NCBI RefSeq assembly: GCF_009905375.1
Contig: NC_133653.1
Span: 63,647,414-63,711,413, forward strand
DNA: 64,000 bases
Source: Apium graveolens
Lineage: Eukaryota; Streptophyta; Magnoliopsida; Apiales; Apiaceae
Direction of reading: 5' to 3'
Part shown: positions 43,900-56,420 of the stretch, in pieces
Position numbering within the stretch: the stretch's first letter is position 1
How the letters are laid out: every line of letters starts with the position of its first letter
Translations under genes and position numbers: made by a program
Notes under the pieces: generated by a model
What the model was told of the DNA's origin: nothing
Seen by the model: only the letters and a program-made list of their open reading frames with translations
Databases searched by the model: none

Positions 43900-44720
43900 G
43901 TTCGTTCAAGTTTGTAAAGATAGTAGCCCCTTTAACGCGGCTTACTCGTAAGACTGAGAAGTTCGAATGGACAGAGAAATGCGAGAACAACTTTTAAGAA
44001 CCGAAGCAAAGGTTGGTGACGTTCCCTATGCTGGCATTGCCGGATGGAAAAGGAGATTTTGTGATTTGTAAGTGACGCTTCGCATAAGGAATTAGGGTGC
44101 TTCTTAGCACAGCAAGATAATCGCGTCTGCGTCAAGACAATTAAGGTAATATGAAATTCGATATCCCCGCCCATGAGCTTAGGCTCGTGGCAATAGTTTT
44201 ACCCTAAAGATTGGAGGCACTACTTGTATGGAGAGAAGTGCGAGAATTACCTAAGCCATAAGTGCTCTAGTACATTTTCACGTAGAAAGAGCTCAACATA
44301 TGCCAGAGGAGGCAGTTAGAGCTAATCAAGAATAATGATTGGGAGATTCTTTATCATTCGGGGAAAGCCAATGTGGTGGCTGATGCCCTTAGTAAAAAGG
44401 AGAGACTCAAGATGATAATGTCTTTGGGAGAGTTTATAAGAGATTTTGGAAATAGTAGTGAAGGTAACCGAAGCCGGTACCGAAAAGCTGTTTGAGTTGC
44501 AATACAGACCGAATTATCGGAAAAGAACATATTGTGCCAGAAAAAGTGATGAATGAAGGCAGAGAGCCAACAATTAGATAAAAGATTAATACCGAGAAAA
44601 ATGATAAGGGAATAATGAGGTATTCCTACATAATTTGGGTTCCAAAAGTTCAAGAGCTTAAGGATGAGAACTTAGATGAGAGCCATAGTTTGAGGAATAA
44701 GATTTAGGGCAAACCCTGAA
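43900..44720 (+). pseudogene. Element B extra RT-tail / RNase H / integrase-start block
   Basis: Readable in changing frames: RRFVQ (RT tail), TRLTRKTEKFEWTEKCE, LALPDGKGDFVI, ELNICQRRQLELIK, YHSGKANVVADALSKKERL (RNase H end) and VPKVQELKDE (the stretch before the integrase zinc finger). Stops and frameshifts are frequent. In a normal Gypsy element this block follows RT, but here it precedes the gag core, and the same domains occur again at 46650-48580. A shares the block at 32230-33032. Confidence 0.88.
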
Positions 44721-44939
44721 TGTGATAGTCAGGGAGGTTGCCATCAAGAAAGAAAGAACCCATAACATAATAGAGTGGAAAATAAGGTTTTTAATGTGAT
44801 AACCCCGATTATGGGAGAAGGTTGAAACATTTCATACTAAGGAAACAGAAAGTCGAGTAAGGAAAGGAGACCCGAGATGGTACTCCTATACGACAATTTA
44901 TGGACCAGTCTAGACAGAACTTAGACTATTATCCCCAAC

Positions 44940-45300
44940 CACCACCTTGAGGAAACAATGTGGTGTGAAATTCTTTCAGGACCTCTAAGTCGCTAAGCTC
45001 TCAGAGTTCCAAGGAACAAGCTGACCCAGTCGAGGCAAGAGCCTGGCTAAAGGAAATATAGGAATCATTTGAGATTCTAAATGATTGACGAATCACAAAA
45101 GACTGTTTTTATCACTTACCCTCCTAAGAGAGAGACCACCCGCTGGTGAAAGGCCAAGGAAGGCACGAAGCAAGAGATTATAATAAACTGATTAAAGTTC
45201 AATCAATTGTTTCGAGAAAGTAATTCCCAAGGTTATGGAGATAGCGTAAAAGCTTTAGAGCCAGAACAAAGGCAGACGAGTATGATGAATTAGGAATCTA
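44940..45300 (+). pseudogene. Element B gag core, decayed
   Basis: One frame gives DPVEARAWLKEI, stop, ESFEILND, stop, and then the position of the gag Trp-rich motif; it matches the gag core of G1 (EANAWLKKIE, FDLV). The region 44720-44940 and the next few hundred bases carry weak, frame-shifted gag remnants. No zinc knuckle is recognisable. Confidence 0.8.
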
Positions 45301-45699
45301 AGTTGTAAAAGTTATCAAGATTCGTTTTGAGGACACGAATCCGGAATGACGGGATGTTTGAAATCAATGCTTATGTTGTGATTGGTTCGTGAAATAATGA
45401 TAAGAGAAAGGAAAATAAAAAGAAACTGAAGTGGAAAGGAATATAAAGGCAATAGAGTTTGAGAAATGATAAGGGAGTTGGGTATGAGGAAACCCTAAAG
45501 ACTCGTAGCAATAGAAATAGGAAAGTATGTAATCATTGGTATGAGGGTGATTCACCATGAGTTAAAGTTGATGGTTGAAGGCATACGAGTTATGTACATT
45601 TTATCCCCTGTAAGTTGGGAGGATTTGAGGAAACCTTGAGATAATTCGAAGGATAAATAATGAGACGCGGATAGACTGAGGAGACAAGAAAGTAAGAAA

Positions 45700-46500
45700 T
45701 TAAGAAAATTGGATGAAGGAAGTGACCTTCAAGAAGGTGAAGTGTAAGACCGGTGGCTTGATACCCAGGAAGGGAGACACCAGGTATGAAAGATATCCCA
45801 ACATTGAGATGACTGTTGAGATAAACAACAAAAGTAAATAAGGATTTATTAAGAAGAAGTTCACGTTGAACACGACCAATATCTTCCAGATCATCCATGT
45901 GATCATTACCAAATCAGGAAAGAAAAGCGGATGACCATTGTTATCTTTTGGAGGCCATATGGATTGACCTCAATTTGAATAAGGATGCTATTATGAAGTT
46001 AGGTATAGACTATCGAGGTGGGGAATGATGAATAAGATAATCTATCAAGGAAATATGACTTGATTTATCCATGGAAGGATGCAGGTACCTTTTAAAGGTG
46101 GAATTAAGGATAGAACATTGGTAACTTAAAATGAATCCTAGGGGAATGCATAAAGGTTGGAATTTCACCCTTAATAGGGATAGTGTGAGTTTTGACAGTA
46201 TGAATTGGAAAGGATTAAGGTAACAACAACCTTTAAAGGATCAGTGGAGAAATTTTTTTTCAAAAGTATATAGACAATGATTCTAGTATTAGTATATGGT
46301 ATTGTGATATGCCCTGTATCTAGGGAATACAGGAGGAACGATTGAAGGATAACCTTAGAGGTTTTACAAGGAGATAGGTAATATTCAAATTTCTCAAGAA
46401 TAGAAATGTTGATAAAGGAAATATGACGTAATTATATTGATGCCAAGTGAGGCACGTGTTAAACCACGAGAAGGTATGGATCGAACCAGTAATGGTCGAA
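45700..46500 (+). pseudogene. Element B reverse transcriptase, decayed
   Basis: The readable anchor is KDAIMKLGIDYR at about 45980-46015, equivalent to the G1 block around CIDYRELNKL. Further on FFQKYIDND (about 46255-46285) matches the segment just before the RT active site. The active-site motif itself is not recognisable. Multiple stops and frameshifts lie throughout. Confidence 0.7.
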
Positions 46501-46649
46501 ATTGTTCAGGGCAATTAGGACTTAAAATAAAAGATGTTCTAAGTATAATTGAGAGTCAGTCGTGACAGTGATTAACCTCTAAAGACTGAGGCAATAACTT
46601 GTGGAAAAAAAATGGTGATTTTTTTTTCACTCATTAGATTTTAATGAAA

Positions 46650-46800
46650 ACCTCTTCACATCAGCTGTGATGGAAATGAGGTAGAAAATTTAGTTGAAGG
46701 TGGTTAAAAGACATTGATTATAAGGAACTATTACTATCAGGAAAGGCCAAAGAGGTGGCCGACACTTTAACGGTAAAAGGATAATTGTAGGCGCTTGTGC
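46650..46800 (+). pseudogene. Element B second RNase H tail
   Basis: DYKELLLSGKAKEVADTL is readable near 46715-46772. It corresponds to the RNase H end already seen once at about 44330-44400, and so shows that this domain occurs twice in the element. Confidence 0.75.
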
Positions 46801-47149
46801 CAAAGAATACAGTGATGATGGTTAAAGCTGTGAAGGTTGTATTATGGTTTAGAAGATTGACATTCCTTCTGATGACTGTGCAATACCCAACCGTAATAGT
46901 AGTTGGTAAAGGTTTAATTCGTGTAATCGCCATGAACGGGCTATCTATATTAGAAGGTCCTATCTTGGGATAAGCCAGGACCATGTTTCCAAAAGGACTA
47001 GACGAACCTTTGAGTTAAGTCTTCTATTTAAGGCATATGATTAAGAATGGTATTAACCTGCTATCGTTGCTTTGATTGAAACTCTTCTGCAATTTTATCT
47101 GCTTCACGTCATGAATTTACGTCAGGATCAGGAGTGTTCTTCATGAATC

Positions 47150-48660
47150 AAGAACGGTGATCATGTTACCTCCTTAGAAGAATTTGATATGATATGAATG
47201 GACTCCGTATGGTTAGCTATTAAAACTTCATGGAAAACGAATGACTACAGTAGGTCAACGGTGGGCCATAGTAATGCAGGAATGATTCTGAGAGTAATGA
47301 GCTGATTACTTACAACCTTGAGAGTTGTATTGGAATGGATGTTGAGAGTAAGTACCACTAATTGGGTCGTGGTGGTGTATAAGTTATCATTGATAGACTA
47401 ATTAAGTCGATTATCTACCTATGATATATTTATTCCTTCTTATCGATAAAGAGTAGTATTACCCATACGAAGAAGGTTGCGGTATAGAAATGGATTCTAG
47501 TAACGATGAGGTCTAGAATGAGATCCCAGATTCGATTTTCGATATCGAGGGAGTTTCAAAGGTGATTGTGTATAAGCTCGAGGAAGAGCATGGGTCCATA
47601 GAATGATGGACGGAATGGCGAAAATATTTAGGCATGTGAAATGCGATGCTATAATACTTGATGTTGATATAAATACATATATGTTTTGTTCTCCTATGAC
47701 AAACCTCTATAGTTCAGAGGTAGGTTCCAAGCCAGATATTTTGTGGCAGTATATTTTTTTCATATATATACAATTCTCTTCAATTCGTTCTTTTCTCTTC
47801 TTTTCATTTCATGTAAACTGAGAAGAACAACCCTTCCAGAAGGGGAGGTATTGCCGAATGACTATCTATCTGTGTGATAGAAGCCGAGTAGGATACCAGC
47901 TATTGTTTAATTGCTTGTCAAGTACTAAAGGCTGGCCACCTTCTGTACTAACTATGCGATATAACAAGTGTTCATGATCATAGTGATCTCTCAATAAATT
48001 CCTTTACTTCTATCTGATTGATCAAACTTTGGGAAATAGAAACAGCTGAAAAAGGATAATAAAATTGTGATAGTATTCGGGATGGGAACACATTCATGAT
48101 ACTAAGGTTGACGTGGTTATTAAAAGGTTATAGAACGCTAACGAGCAAAAGTATAACCAGTATAATATTAGGAACGGAAGGTGGTAGCGATTACGAACTG
48201 GAAAAGAATGGGTATTGAGAAGCAAAAGTTCTAATGATTAGAAGCTATGATGAGAGTCTGTGTAATAGACTTGAAAGAATTTGGAATGATCACTTAATAC
48301 GGATTGAGTTATCTTACGACAATAGATCATATGTCATTATCGAGATATCGCCTTATGAGATGCTTGAGGGAAGACAATGTCGATCTCCCTTATGTTAGGA
48401 TGAAGTTGTAGAGCGCAAGATGCTCGGACCCGCAGTAGTCCAAAGGACCAAGGATATGATAGATCTAATCAGAGGACGGCTGGTAGTAGCCCAAGATGGA
48501 CATGATAAGTATGTTGATTTGACACGAAAGGATAAAGAGTATGAAATAGGGGACCTAGTAATGTTATAGGTATCCCTTGGAAAGGATTGATGAGGTTCGG
48601 AAAGAAAGGAAAGCTAAGTCTATAATTTGTTGGACCCTTGGATATATTAAGACGTTTGGG
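47150..48660 (+). pseudogene. Element B integrase, decayed
   Basis: Pieces in order: VIIDRLIKS (about 47380-47410), DPRFDFRYRGSFKG (about 47525-47570, with the second catalytic Asp), then NDHLIRIELSYDN, SPYEMLEGRQCRSPLC (about 48280-48395), a TAG at the usual Trp, DEVVERKMLGP, and a C-terminal LTRKDKEYEIGD. The open frame 47603-47821 in the middle is not integrase-like and is probably chance. Confidence 0.87.
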
Positions 48661-48679
48661 AAGTTAGCATATGAGCTAG

Positions 48680-48963
48680 CCCTAACCCCGAACATGTAGC
48701 AGGTCGTAACGTGTTTCACGTATCAATGTTAAGGAAGTGTAATTCAGATGCCAGATAAATAGAGGCATATGAGCGCATAGATATGCAACCCGACATAACC
48801 TATATGGAGCAACCAGGAAGGGTTATAGAGTGAAAAGGAACAAGTGCTTAGGAGAAGGATTATCAAACTAGGCAGAGTTGGTGGTAGGACCACAATGGGG
48901 AAAAATTGACTAGAGAGTTAGAAGGCACAATGCTAGAAAAGCATCCCCAATTGTTTTCTATCT
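48680..48963 (+). pseudogene. Element B chromodomain-like tail, decayed
   Basis: YMEQPGRVIE is readable near 48800, followed after frameshifts by KLTRELEGTMLEKHPQLFSI and a stop near 48961. It corresponds to the C-terminal tail of G1 that ends KYPHLFS. The usual EEST core is lost. Confidence 0.8.
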
Positions 48964-48982
48964 GATTCGGGGACGGAATCCT

Positions 48983-48998
48983 TTTAAGGAGGGGAGAC
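48983..48998 (+). other. Polypurine tract of element B
   Basis: TTAAGGAGGGGAGAC directly before the 3' LTR. Confidence 0.9.
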
Positions 48999-51900
48999 TG
49001 TATTAACCCCAATTTTTGGAAATTTTTGAAACCCTTATGAATAGTATTTTTGCTGAATGAGAAAAATTTTCATGCCACGCTATGTAGGGGTTCTGTTATT
49101 GATCTTATGGGATATTATTAGTACTCTATGTGGTATATAAGTGTATGTAAAGATCGTCAGAATCCAATTCCGAACACTTTGATTTTCCCGGAAATCCACA
49201 AGATACGGAGAGAATTGAGTATAAGGTAACAGGATAAAAAGGATTTAAATTAAAGGATTATAAGAGAGGATCATAGAAGGAATACAATATATTGAGAAAG
49301 GTTAAGGGAACCTAAGTAATAAGATCCCGGGTATGATCCCTCAAACGATAAACGAGAACGAAAGATAAGCGAACCGTAAAACAAATAAGTGACCAAGAGA
49401 CAAGCTTGTACAAGAAGCCAGGGATTGTGACATCATCAAACCACAAGGTGTGGACAAGTGGGAGCATTATGACATGTGCAAGGTGACACAAGCATGACAT
49501 GGGAAGGAAGGAGGTGTGGTGGCTTTTTAACCACACAAATTCAAGGGCAACAAGGTAATTAACTAAATCAAACACAAAAACAAGCCAACCAAGCCAAGAA
49601 AAATCATTTTCATCAAAATCAAAAAGAAACCAAGGCATGGTTCATCATGCTCTCGGCTTTTTACTATTGCAAATGGGCAAGAATTCAAAAACTCAAGATC
49701 CAAGCCTCCTAAATTGGTGAGTTAATTCCCTAATCATCTTCATGCTTAGTTAGGGCTATATCATGAGTTTAAGCCATCAATTCCTTCTCCATCTTCTCCA
49801 TTTAATCAAAGAAGAAGACTATGAATAGTGTTTTCAAGTTTTTAACTTGAAGTTTTTCTTGTTTTTCTTGAAGATCCAAGCATTCTTAAGACTTCTCAAA
49901 GCTTCTTAAGGCTTCCTAGCTCCTCCCACCACTCAAAGGAAGGTATACCATCTCCAAACCCCAGATTCCTATATATTATAAGATGATTTTGATTAGTAGG
50001 ATGATATTGTAGCTTGTTGTTGTGATTAGAGTTTGGGATTTGAAATGGTAGTGAAATGGAATGGTAAATGTTGAGATTTTGATGAAAAGAACTTAAGTAT
50101 GATTAAAGTTAAGCTTAGGCATAAGTATGAATGATTAAATTGAGTTGGTTGGGGTTGTTATGATGTGATGAGGATGGATGTTGGTTGTATGTTGGATTTG
50201 AGGTTGATTTGGAATGGGTTTGAATGGTTTAAAATATTGGAAATCGCGTAAACATAGCCGTCGTAACGTCCGATTTTCTTTGGACTGTTTTTGTGCATAG
50301 CATTAGGACCCGAGAACCCCCTTCTAGATTATGACCACTGCCATTTTTAGATAGCTCATGTTACGAGCTTCGTTTTGATATGTAGTTCGTTCGATTCCGA
50401 TGCACGGTTTAGGAGAAACGACCGTTTCAAGTAACGGCGTTTCGCGAACGAAACTTTTCCCCTCGCCTTACTTTGAAACATAGGTTAAAGACCAAAAAGG
50501 GTTAATTAATGTATGAAACATTTATGGTAAGTGTGTTAGGCAGTTGGTAAGACACTCGCGAAGGAATCGCTTTAAAACTCGTAAAGGTTAAATTATTAAA
50601 AATGGTGGAGCCGAGGGTACCCGAGTGACTTAAGCGAATCAGTGAGCGCAAAACAAGCGTTAGAGTCTAAGTTAGTTAAAGTATAGATTTACAAGTGATT
50701 TTGGTTTAATCCCAACTTACTTGTTGTTTATAGGTTACCAGACTCGTCCCGAGCCTTTTATCACCCCAAGTCGCTCAGGCAAGTTTTCTACCCGTTATAC
50801 TGTTGTTGTGATGTATATATGTATATGCATTATCTTGCGATAGATGCATGTTGGTTAATTAGCAAATGTTGCGATATATTGAGCATGCTGATATGGTATA
50901 CATATATGCATGCCTGTCTCATATTCTTGAGTTATATATCTGTTGGTTCAGTTGATAATACCTATGCTAGAGGATAGCGGTAACTTGCATATACCCTTAT
51001 TATAGGGACCCAAAGGTGAAAATATTTTCTAAAACCGGGAGTCGAGGATCCCGAGTAGATTTTGTATATATGGATATGGATATATATATATATATTTATA
51101 TATATATATATGGTTATAGTTTTCCAAACTATTAATCAAATAAGGTTTATTCGATAACTTTAACTTTATTTTATTATTGAATATTATTTCGAATATTATT
51201 CGAGGGCTTATGACTCCTTTATATTATTATTGAATATTACTTGGATATTCAATCGAGGATGTATGACTCCTTTATTTTATGAATATTATTTATAATATTC
51301 ATTCGAGGTATTATGACTCCGCTTATTACTGAAATATATTCTTTATTTTATTAAAGAATAAGGTGTCAATAATCAAACTTATTTTCGATTATTCAAATAA
51401 AGATAATACTTTCATATAAGTGTATCTTTGGTTATTTAATACTCGTTTCAAGTATAAGTTTTAATACTTCTACTGCAATTATTTTTATAAAGATAATTCT
51501 TTGTGGGAATATTATTTAAATAATAATATTCAGATATTTTCTAATATATCGGGACTGATTTATTTCATTAAATCAGTTTTACTCCAAACACTCTTTAAAG
51601 TGTTTTCGAGTCTTCAAAATGATTTTTAAAAGTTAGAGCGGATCCCAAAACTCATTTTTATATTTAAGATCTTCCTTTTAAGGGGATTTAAATACTCGCT
51701 CAAAACCTAAGGGATCCGGCTCTATGGTGTATTTTATATTCGCAACAAGGTTGCTGTTTTGATAAATGAATTGATTACTTGCCCAATGTTCGGGAAGTAA
51801 GCCCATCTAATTGAGTCGGCATAAGCGACAGGCCGGGGTACGGTCTATCAAAGTGTAAGTGGCTGGGTGGCACTCCATCAACGCGTAAGAGGCCGGGTGG

Positions 51901-53100
51901 CGGTCCAGCACAAGGTCCTTATGTGGCCAGGGTGATGACCGGTGGGGGATTCATCCATCTACTAGTAGAAAAGGTTACTTATTGGTATCTTTGCCTGATC
52001 AGCAAGATATCTGGTTTATGCCAAAATTCTTTTCCTTTCCAAAATTCATTGGATGTTTCAAACTCTGTTCATACTTTACATAACAGAGGTTCCAGGAAAT
52101 GTTTAAGAGATATATATGTGGATATATATATATCGGGACTAAATAAAGTATCTCGTAACTTTATTTCATTCATTAATATTTCAAAGATTGAATCTATTCA
52201 AGTCTTATCTTGTGGTCTCATCAGTGGGATGAACTTTTTGAAACTAATTATAACTTGAACGGTGGTAGTTCAAGTAGTATTTGGGAAAGATATAAGTATA
52301 TTGGGGTATTTTGTAACTTCATCTTTTAAACTTATATCTAATTAATAATTGTCTTATGAATGACAAAGATTTTCAGAAAAATATTGAGACAAGGTTAGAT
52401 ATATGAGATCACCTTGCAACGATATTTTTTTTATATACAGTTATACACTGGGACTTTGTGTATATTATGCATGGAAGAGGACTTCCAATATTTTGAAAAG
52501 TATATATGTATATATATATATATATACTGAATATTTTGTGACTTCATCGCATTAAGTTATCAACTTGGTTCATTTCTTTTGACCAAGACTTTCGTGAGTA
52601 TTATGAGTAGGTTCATATATTGTTAATCATTATACATATTATTTTGGTGGGCTTGCTGCTCACCCTTGCTTTCTTCTTTCATCACACAACATCAGATAGA
52701 TAAGATGAACAGGACCAAGCTCCCAATTCGCGAGCGGATAGGAAGCGTTCCGCAGCTTCCTATAGGCATTAAAGTCACTGTAGCTGAGGTAGGGAACTAC
52801 CAATAGACTAGGCTTCAACTTTTGATGTACCAGATTTATGTATATTTATGAATTGAAATAATGGCAATGAAATGTAAATTTATTCAGAACCCTTTTAAGG
52901 TGTATTAGCAGATAATTGTGGAATAAAATGACTTGTGGTTATTTTTGGATGTTCATCTCTGAGACTATAACGTGTGGTGTGTGTGTTTATTGTGGGGTCA
53001 CAGTACAGAGTAGTTGAGTTATTATTAAGATTGGGTGTTAATAAGGGAAATGGAACTCGTGACAACCCGGATCCCCGACCCCGGATTTGGGGGTGTTACA
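48999..53100 (+). repeat. 3' LTR of element B
   Basis: 4,102 bases, TGTATTAACC to GTGTTACA. Nearly identical to the 5' LTR; differences include TA-run lengths and single-base changes. Confidence 0.96.
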
Positions 53101-53105
53101 GCGAC
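53101..53105. other. Target duplication of element B (right)
   Basis: GCGAC, identical to 39329-39333. Confidence 0.97.
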
Positions 53106-54885
53106 TGGGGGTTACAATGGCTCGGGACGAGTCTGGTAACCTATAAACAACAAGTAAGTTGGAATTAAACCAAAGTCACTTGTAAATCTATACATTAACC
53201 AACTTAGACTCTAACGCTCGCTTTGCGCTTACTGATTCTCTTAAGTCACTCGAGTACCCTCGGCTCCACCATTTTTAATAATTTAACCATTAAGAGTTTT
53301 AAGGCGATTCCTTCGCGAGTGTCTTACCAACTGCCTATTACACCTTACATAAATGTTTCATACTTCAATTAGTCCTTTAAGGTCTTTAACCTATGTTTCA
53401 AAGTAAGGCGAGGGGTAAGGGTTCGTTCGCAAAATGTCGTTACTTAAAACGGCCGTTTCTCCTAAACCGTTCATCGGAATCCAACGAAACACATATCAAA
53501 ACGAAGCTCGTAACATGAACTATCTAAACATGGCAATGGTCAAAACCTAGCAGTGAGTTCAAGGGTTCTGATGTTAAGAACAAAAACAGTCTACGGTAAA
53601 TCGGACATTACGACGGCTATGTTTACGCGATTTCCCAATTTTATACCCTTCCAATTCAACCCATAATCAAGCCACAATCACATCCCAATCCAAACTCCAT
53701 CCATACCACATCATAACAGCCCCAATCAATTCAATATTAACATTTATACTTATGCTTAAGCTTGAATTTAACTATACCTAAGTTCTTTTAACCAAAACAA
53801 CAAGATTCACCATCCATTTCACTACCACTCCAACCCAAATTCTAAACCAACAAGCATTAAGCTGCTATATCACCATAACAACTAAAATCATCCTATTTAA
53901 CAAAGTAAAGCTAGGGTTTGGAGATGATATACCTTCCTTGAAGTGGTGTGAGTAGCTAGGAAGCCTTAAGAAGCCTTGAGATGACTTAGGGATGCTTGGA
54001 TCTTAAAGGAAAAACAAGAAAATCAACTTAAAATTCTTGAAGTCACTATTCATTATCTTCTTCATTGATTTCTTAAAGAAGATTGTGAATGATTTGGAGG
54101 CTTAAACTCATAGAATAGCCATAACTATGCATAAGGAATACTAGGGAATTATCTTACCAATTTAGGAAGCCTTGAACTTGGATTTTGAAAATTCTTTTCT
54201 TTGAAATAGTAAAAAGCCGAGAGTAAAACTTGGAGAAGATGAAATGTTTTGTGTTTTTGTTTTGATTTGTTTTGGTTGGTTGCTTATTTGATTTTTTTTA
54301 GGTTAATTACCAAATTAACCTTGGTTTTGTGTGGTTAATATTCCATCACATTTCCTTCCTTCTTATGTCATGCTTGCATCACTTTGTGATGTCATCATCC
54401 CTCCTTTGTCCTCTTTCTATTGGTTGGATAACATCATCCCCACTAATCTCTTTGATTAGCTTCTAATTGTTTGCCTAATGACCGCTGGTCTGTTATACGG
54501 TTCGCTTAACTTTCGTTTTCGTTTATCGTTTGAGGGATCATACCCGGGATCTTATTACTTAGGTTCCCTTAACCTTTCTCAATATATTATATTCCTTTTA
54601 TGACCCTCTCTTATAATCTTTTAATTTAAATCCTTTTTATCCTGTTACCTTATACTCAATTCTTTCCGTATCTAGTGGATTTCCGGGAAAAATCAAAGTG
54701 TTCGGAATTGGATTCTGACGATCTTTACATACACTTATATACCACATAGAGTACTAATAATATCCCAGAAGATCAATAACAGAACCCCTACATAGTGTGG
54801 CATGAAAAGTTTTCTCATTCAGCATAATCTGCAAAATCACTATTCATAAGGGTTTCAAAAATTTCCAAAAATTGGGGTTATTACA
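53106..54885 (-). repeat. 5' LTR of element A, part 2
   Basis: Continues 36992-39333 after element B, matching 26129-27906. On the minus strand it begins TGTAATAACCCC at 54885, and C2 gag resumes after it. Confidence 0.93.
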
Positions 54886-55167
54886 GTTTAAGCCACAAAA
54901 TCCTTGTTTTCATTGTGGTATTTATGGCATTCCATTTATACTTGTAAGGAATATCATAGTTTGTACTATGATTATTATCAAATAAAACCTTCTTTAAAGA
55001 AAGTTACTTTAATTCCTTCTAGTGTAAAATCTGATGCAAAGTCTGATATAAGTCCTGATAAACAGCATGTTGGCATAAACTCTGATATTAAATCTGCTGC
55101 AAATGCTAACAAACTTGAAAAGGCCAAAGGATCCAAGCAAGTCTGGGTCCTTAAAACTAATCATTAA
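54886..55167 (+). pseudogene. C2 gag, C-terminal piece with second zinc knuckle
   Basis: Begins in KPQNPCFHCGIYG. A one-base deletion between the third and fourth knuckle ligands shifts the frame (Cys codons 54905-54907 and 54943-54945 are one base too close for CX2CX4HX4C). The shifted frame continues as IYTCKEYHSLYYDYYQ and then a Ser/Asp/Lys stretch to KQVWVLKTNH and a TAA at 55165. A second zinc knuckle before protease is usual in Sireviruses. Some gag residues are probably missing at the element A junction. Confidence 0.88.
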
Positions 55168-56420
55168 TAGTATTTGTGATTGCAGGGCAACAGGAAAGAT
55201 ATCCTAGTGCTGGACAGTGGATGTTCAGGACATATGACTGGAAATAAAGCCCTGCTATCAGACTTTGTGGAGAAAGCTGGCCTAGGAGTTTCTTATGGAG
55301 ATGGCAACATGGGAAAAACTCTGGAATATGGCAATATCAATCTTGGGAATGTCATCATTGAAACAGTAGCCCTTGTCTCAGGACTTAAACATAATCTGCT
55401 GAGTGTGAGTCAAATCTGTGATAGAGGTTATCATGTGGATTTATTTGAAGAACACTGTGAAGTTGTAAGCAATTCTACATGCAAAGTGGTTCTGAAAGGT
55501 TACAGGCATGGTAACATTTATGAAACCAGACTTTCAACAAGTTCTGATGGTTTTGCAATCTGTCTGTTGAGTAGAGCATTAATTGAAGAAAGCTGGAATT
55601 GGCATAAAAGAATCTCTCATTTAAATTTCAACAACATAAATGAGCTTGTAAAGAAAGATCTTGTGAGAGGATTGCCAAAATCAGTATTTGCTCTTGATGG
55701 CCTTTGTGATTCATGTCAAAAGGCAAAACAAATAAAATCTTCTTTCAAGAGCAAAACTGAATCCTTAATTCTTGAGCCTTATCACCTACTTCATGTTGAT
55801 CTATTTGGTCCAGTCAATGTCATGTCTATTGCAAAGAAGAAATATGTTACGGTTATAGTGGATGAGTTCACAAGATACACTTGGGTGTATTTCTTGCACA
55901 AGAAGAATGAAACTGCATCTACTCTAACTGATCATGTCAGACAGCTGGATAAGTTGGTCAAAGATTCTGTTAAAATTATAAGAAGTGATAATGGCACTGA
56001 GTTCAAGAATTCAATCATGGAAGAGTTCTGCAAAGAGCATGGAATCAAACAAGTATTTTCAGCATCTGGAACTCCACAGCAAAATGGAGTTGTAGAAAGA
56101 ACATGACTGTCATTGAAGCTGCATGAACTATGCTTGATGAAGCAAGACTACCAACCTACTTTTGGGCTGAAGCTGTACAAACTGCTTGTTTTATACAGAA
56201 TGCTATACTCATAAACAAGAATGGAAAAACACCATATGAGATGGTGAAATAAAAGAAGCCAAATCTGAAATACTTTCATGTATTTGGATGTAAGTGTTTT
56301 GTTCTTAAGACTCATCCTGAACAACTGTCAAAATTTGATCTAAAAGCTGATGAAGGAATTTTTGTTGGATATCCACTTTCCACAAAAGCCTTCAGAGTCT
56401 ATAATTTAAGAATAAGGGTT
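55168..56420 (+). pseudogene. C2 protease and integrase
   Basis: The clean stretch 55180-56106 (308 residues) has the protease motif LDSGCSGHMTG (about 55205-55240) and the integrase zinc-binding H..H..C..C (NWHKRISHLN at about 55600 and CDSCQKAK at about 55705). The catalytic core follows: D in HVDLFGP (about 55800), D in RSDNGTEF (about 55985) and E in PQQNGVVERT (about 56090). A frameshift at 56100-56106 ends it. The next frame carries on with EARLPTYFWAEAVQT, NGKTPYEMVK, a stop, and YFHVFGCKCFV, the C-terminal integrase region. Confidence 0.94.

Larger units (their letters stand above)
39334..53100 (+). mobile_element. Tekay-type Gypsy element B, recent but coding-dead
   Basis: Complete 13.8-kb insertion: LTRs 39334-43433 and 48999-53100, GCGAC duplications, PBS 43438-43449, PPT 48983-48998. 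The LTRs differ by roughly 30 hand-spotted changes over 4.1 kb (below 1%), so it inserted recently. Yet every domain in its 5.6-kb interior is broken, and the order is abnormal: gag N-terminus, RT-tail/RNase H/integrase-start, gag core, RT, RNase H tail, integrase, chromodomain-like tail. It sits in the 5' LTR of A, opposite in orientation. It must have used proteins from another element. Confidence 0.95.
25207..54885 (-). mobile_element. Tekay-type Gypsy element A, rearranged and split
   Basis: Minus-strand element in C2 gag. 5' LTR is 36992-39333 plus 53106-54885 (split by element B), PBS 36976-36987, gag N-terminus 36635-36729, then an Athila fragment 33033-36634, a decayed and rearranged interior 27920-33032, PPT 27907-27919, and a 3' LTR 25207-27906 that lacks about 1.46 kb at its outer end. 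Because that end is deleted no target duplication can be read. Its interior has the same order and shared stops as B. A is older than B, which sits in its LTR. Confidence 0.92.

Noticed and set aside
47603..47821. 72-codon ORF in the B integrase region, also in A at 29097-29315
   Set aside because: Shared because A and B share their interior; it does not resemble integrase and I have no independent sign that it codes.
53106..54885. Separate solo LTR
   Set aside because: It is the continuation of the A 5' LTR across element B; the GCGAC duplication and the uninterrupted copy at 25207-27906 prove it.
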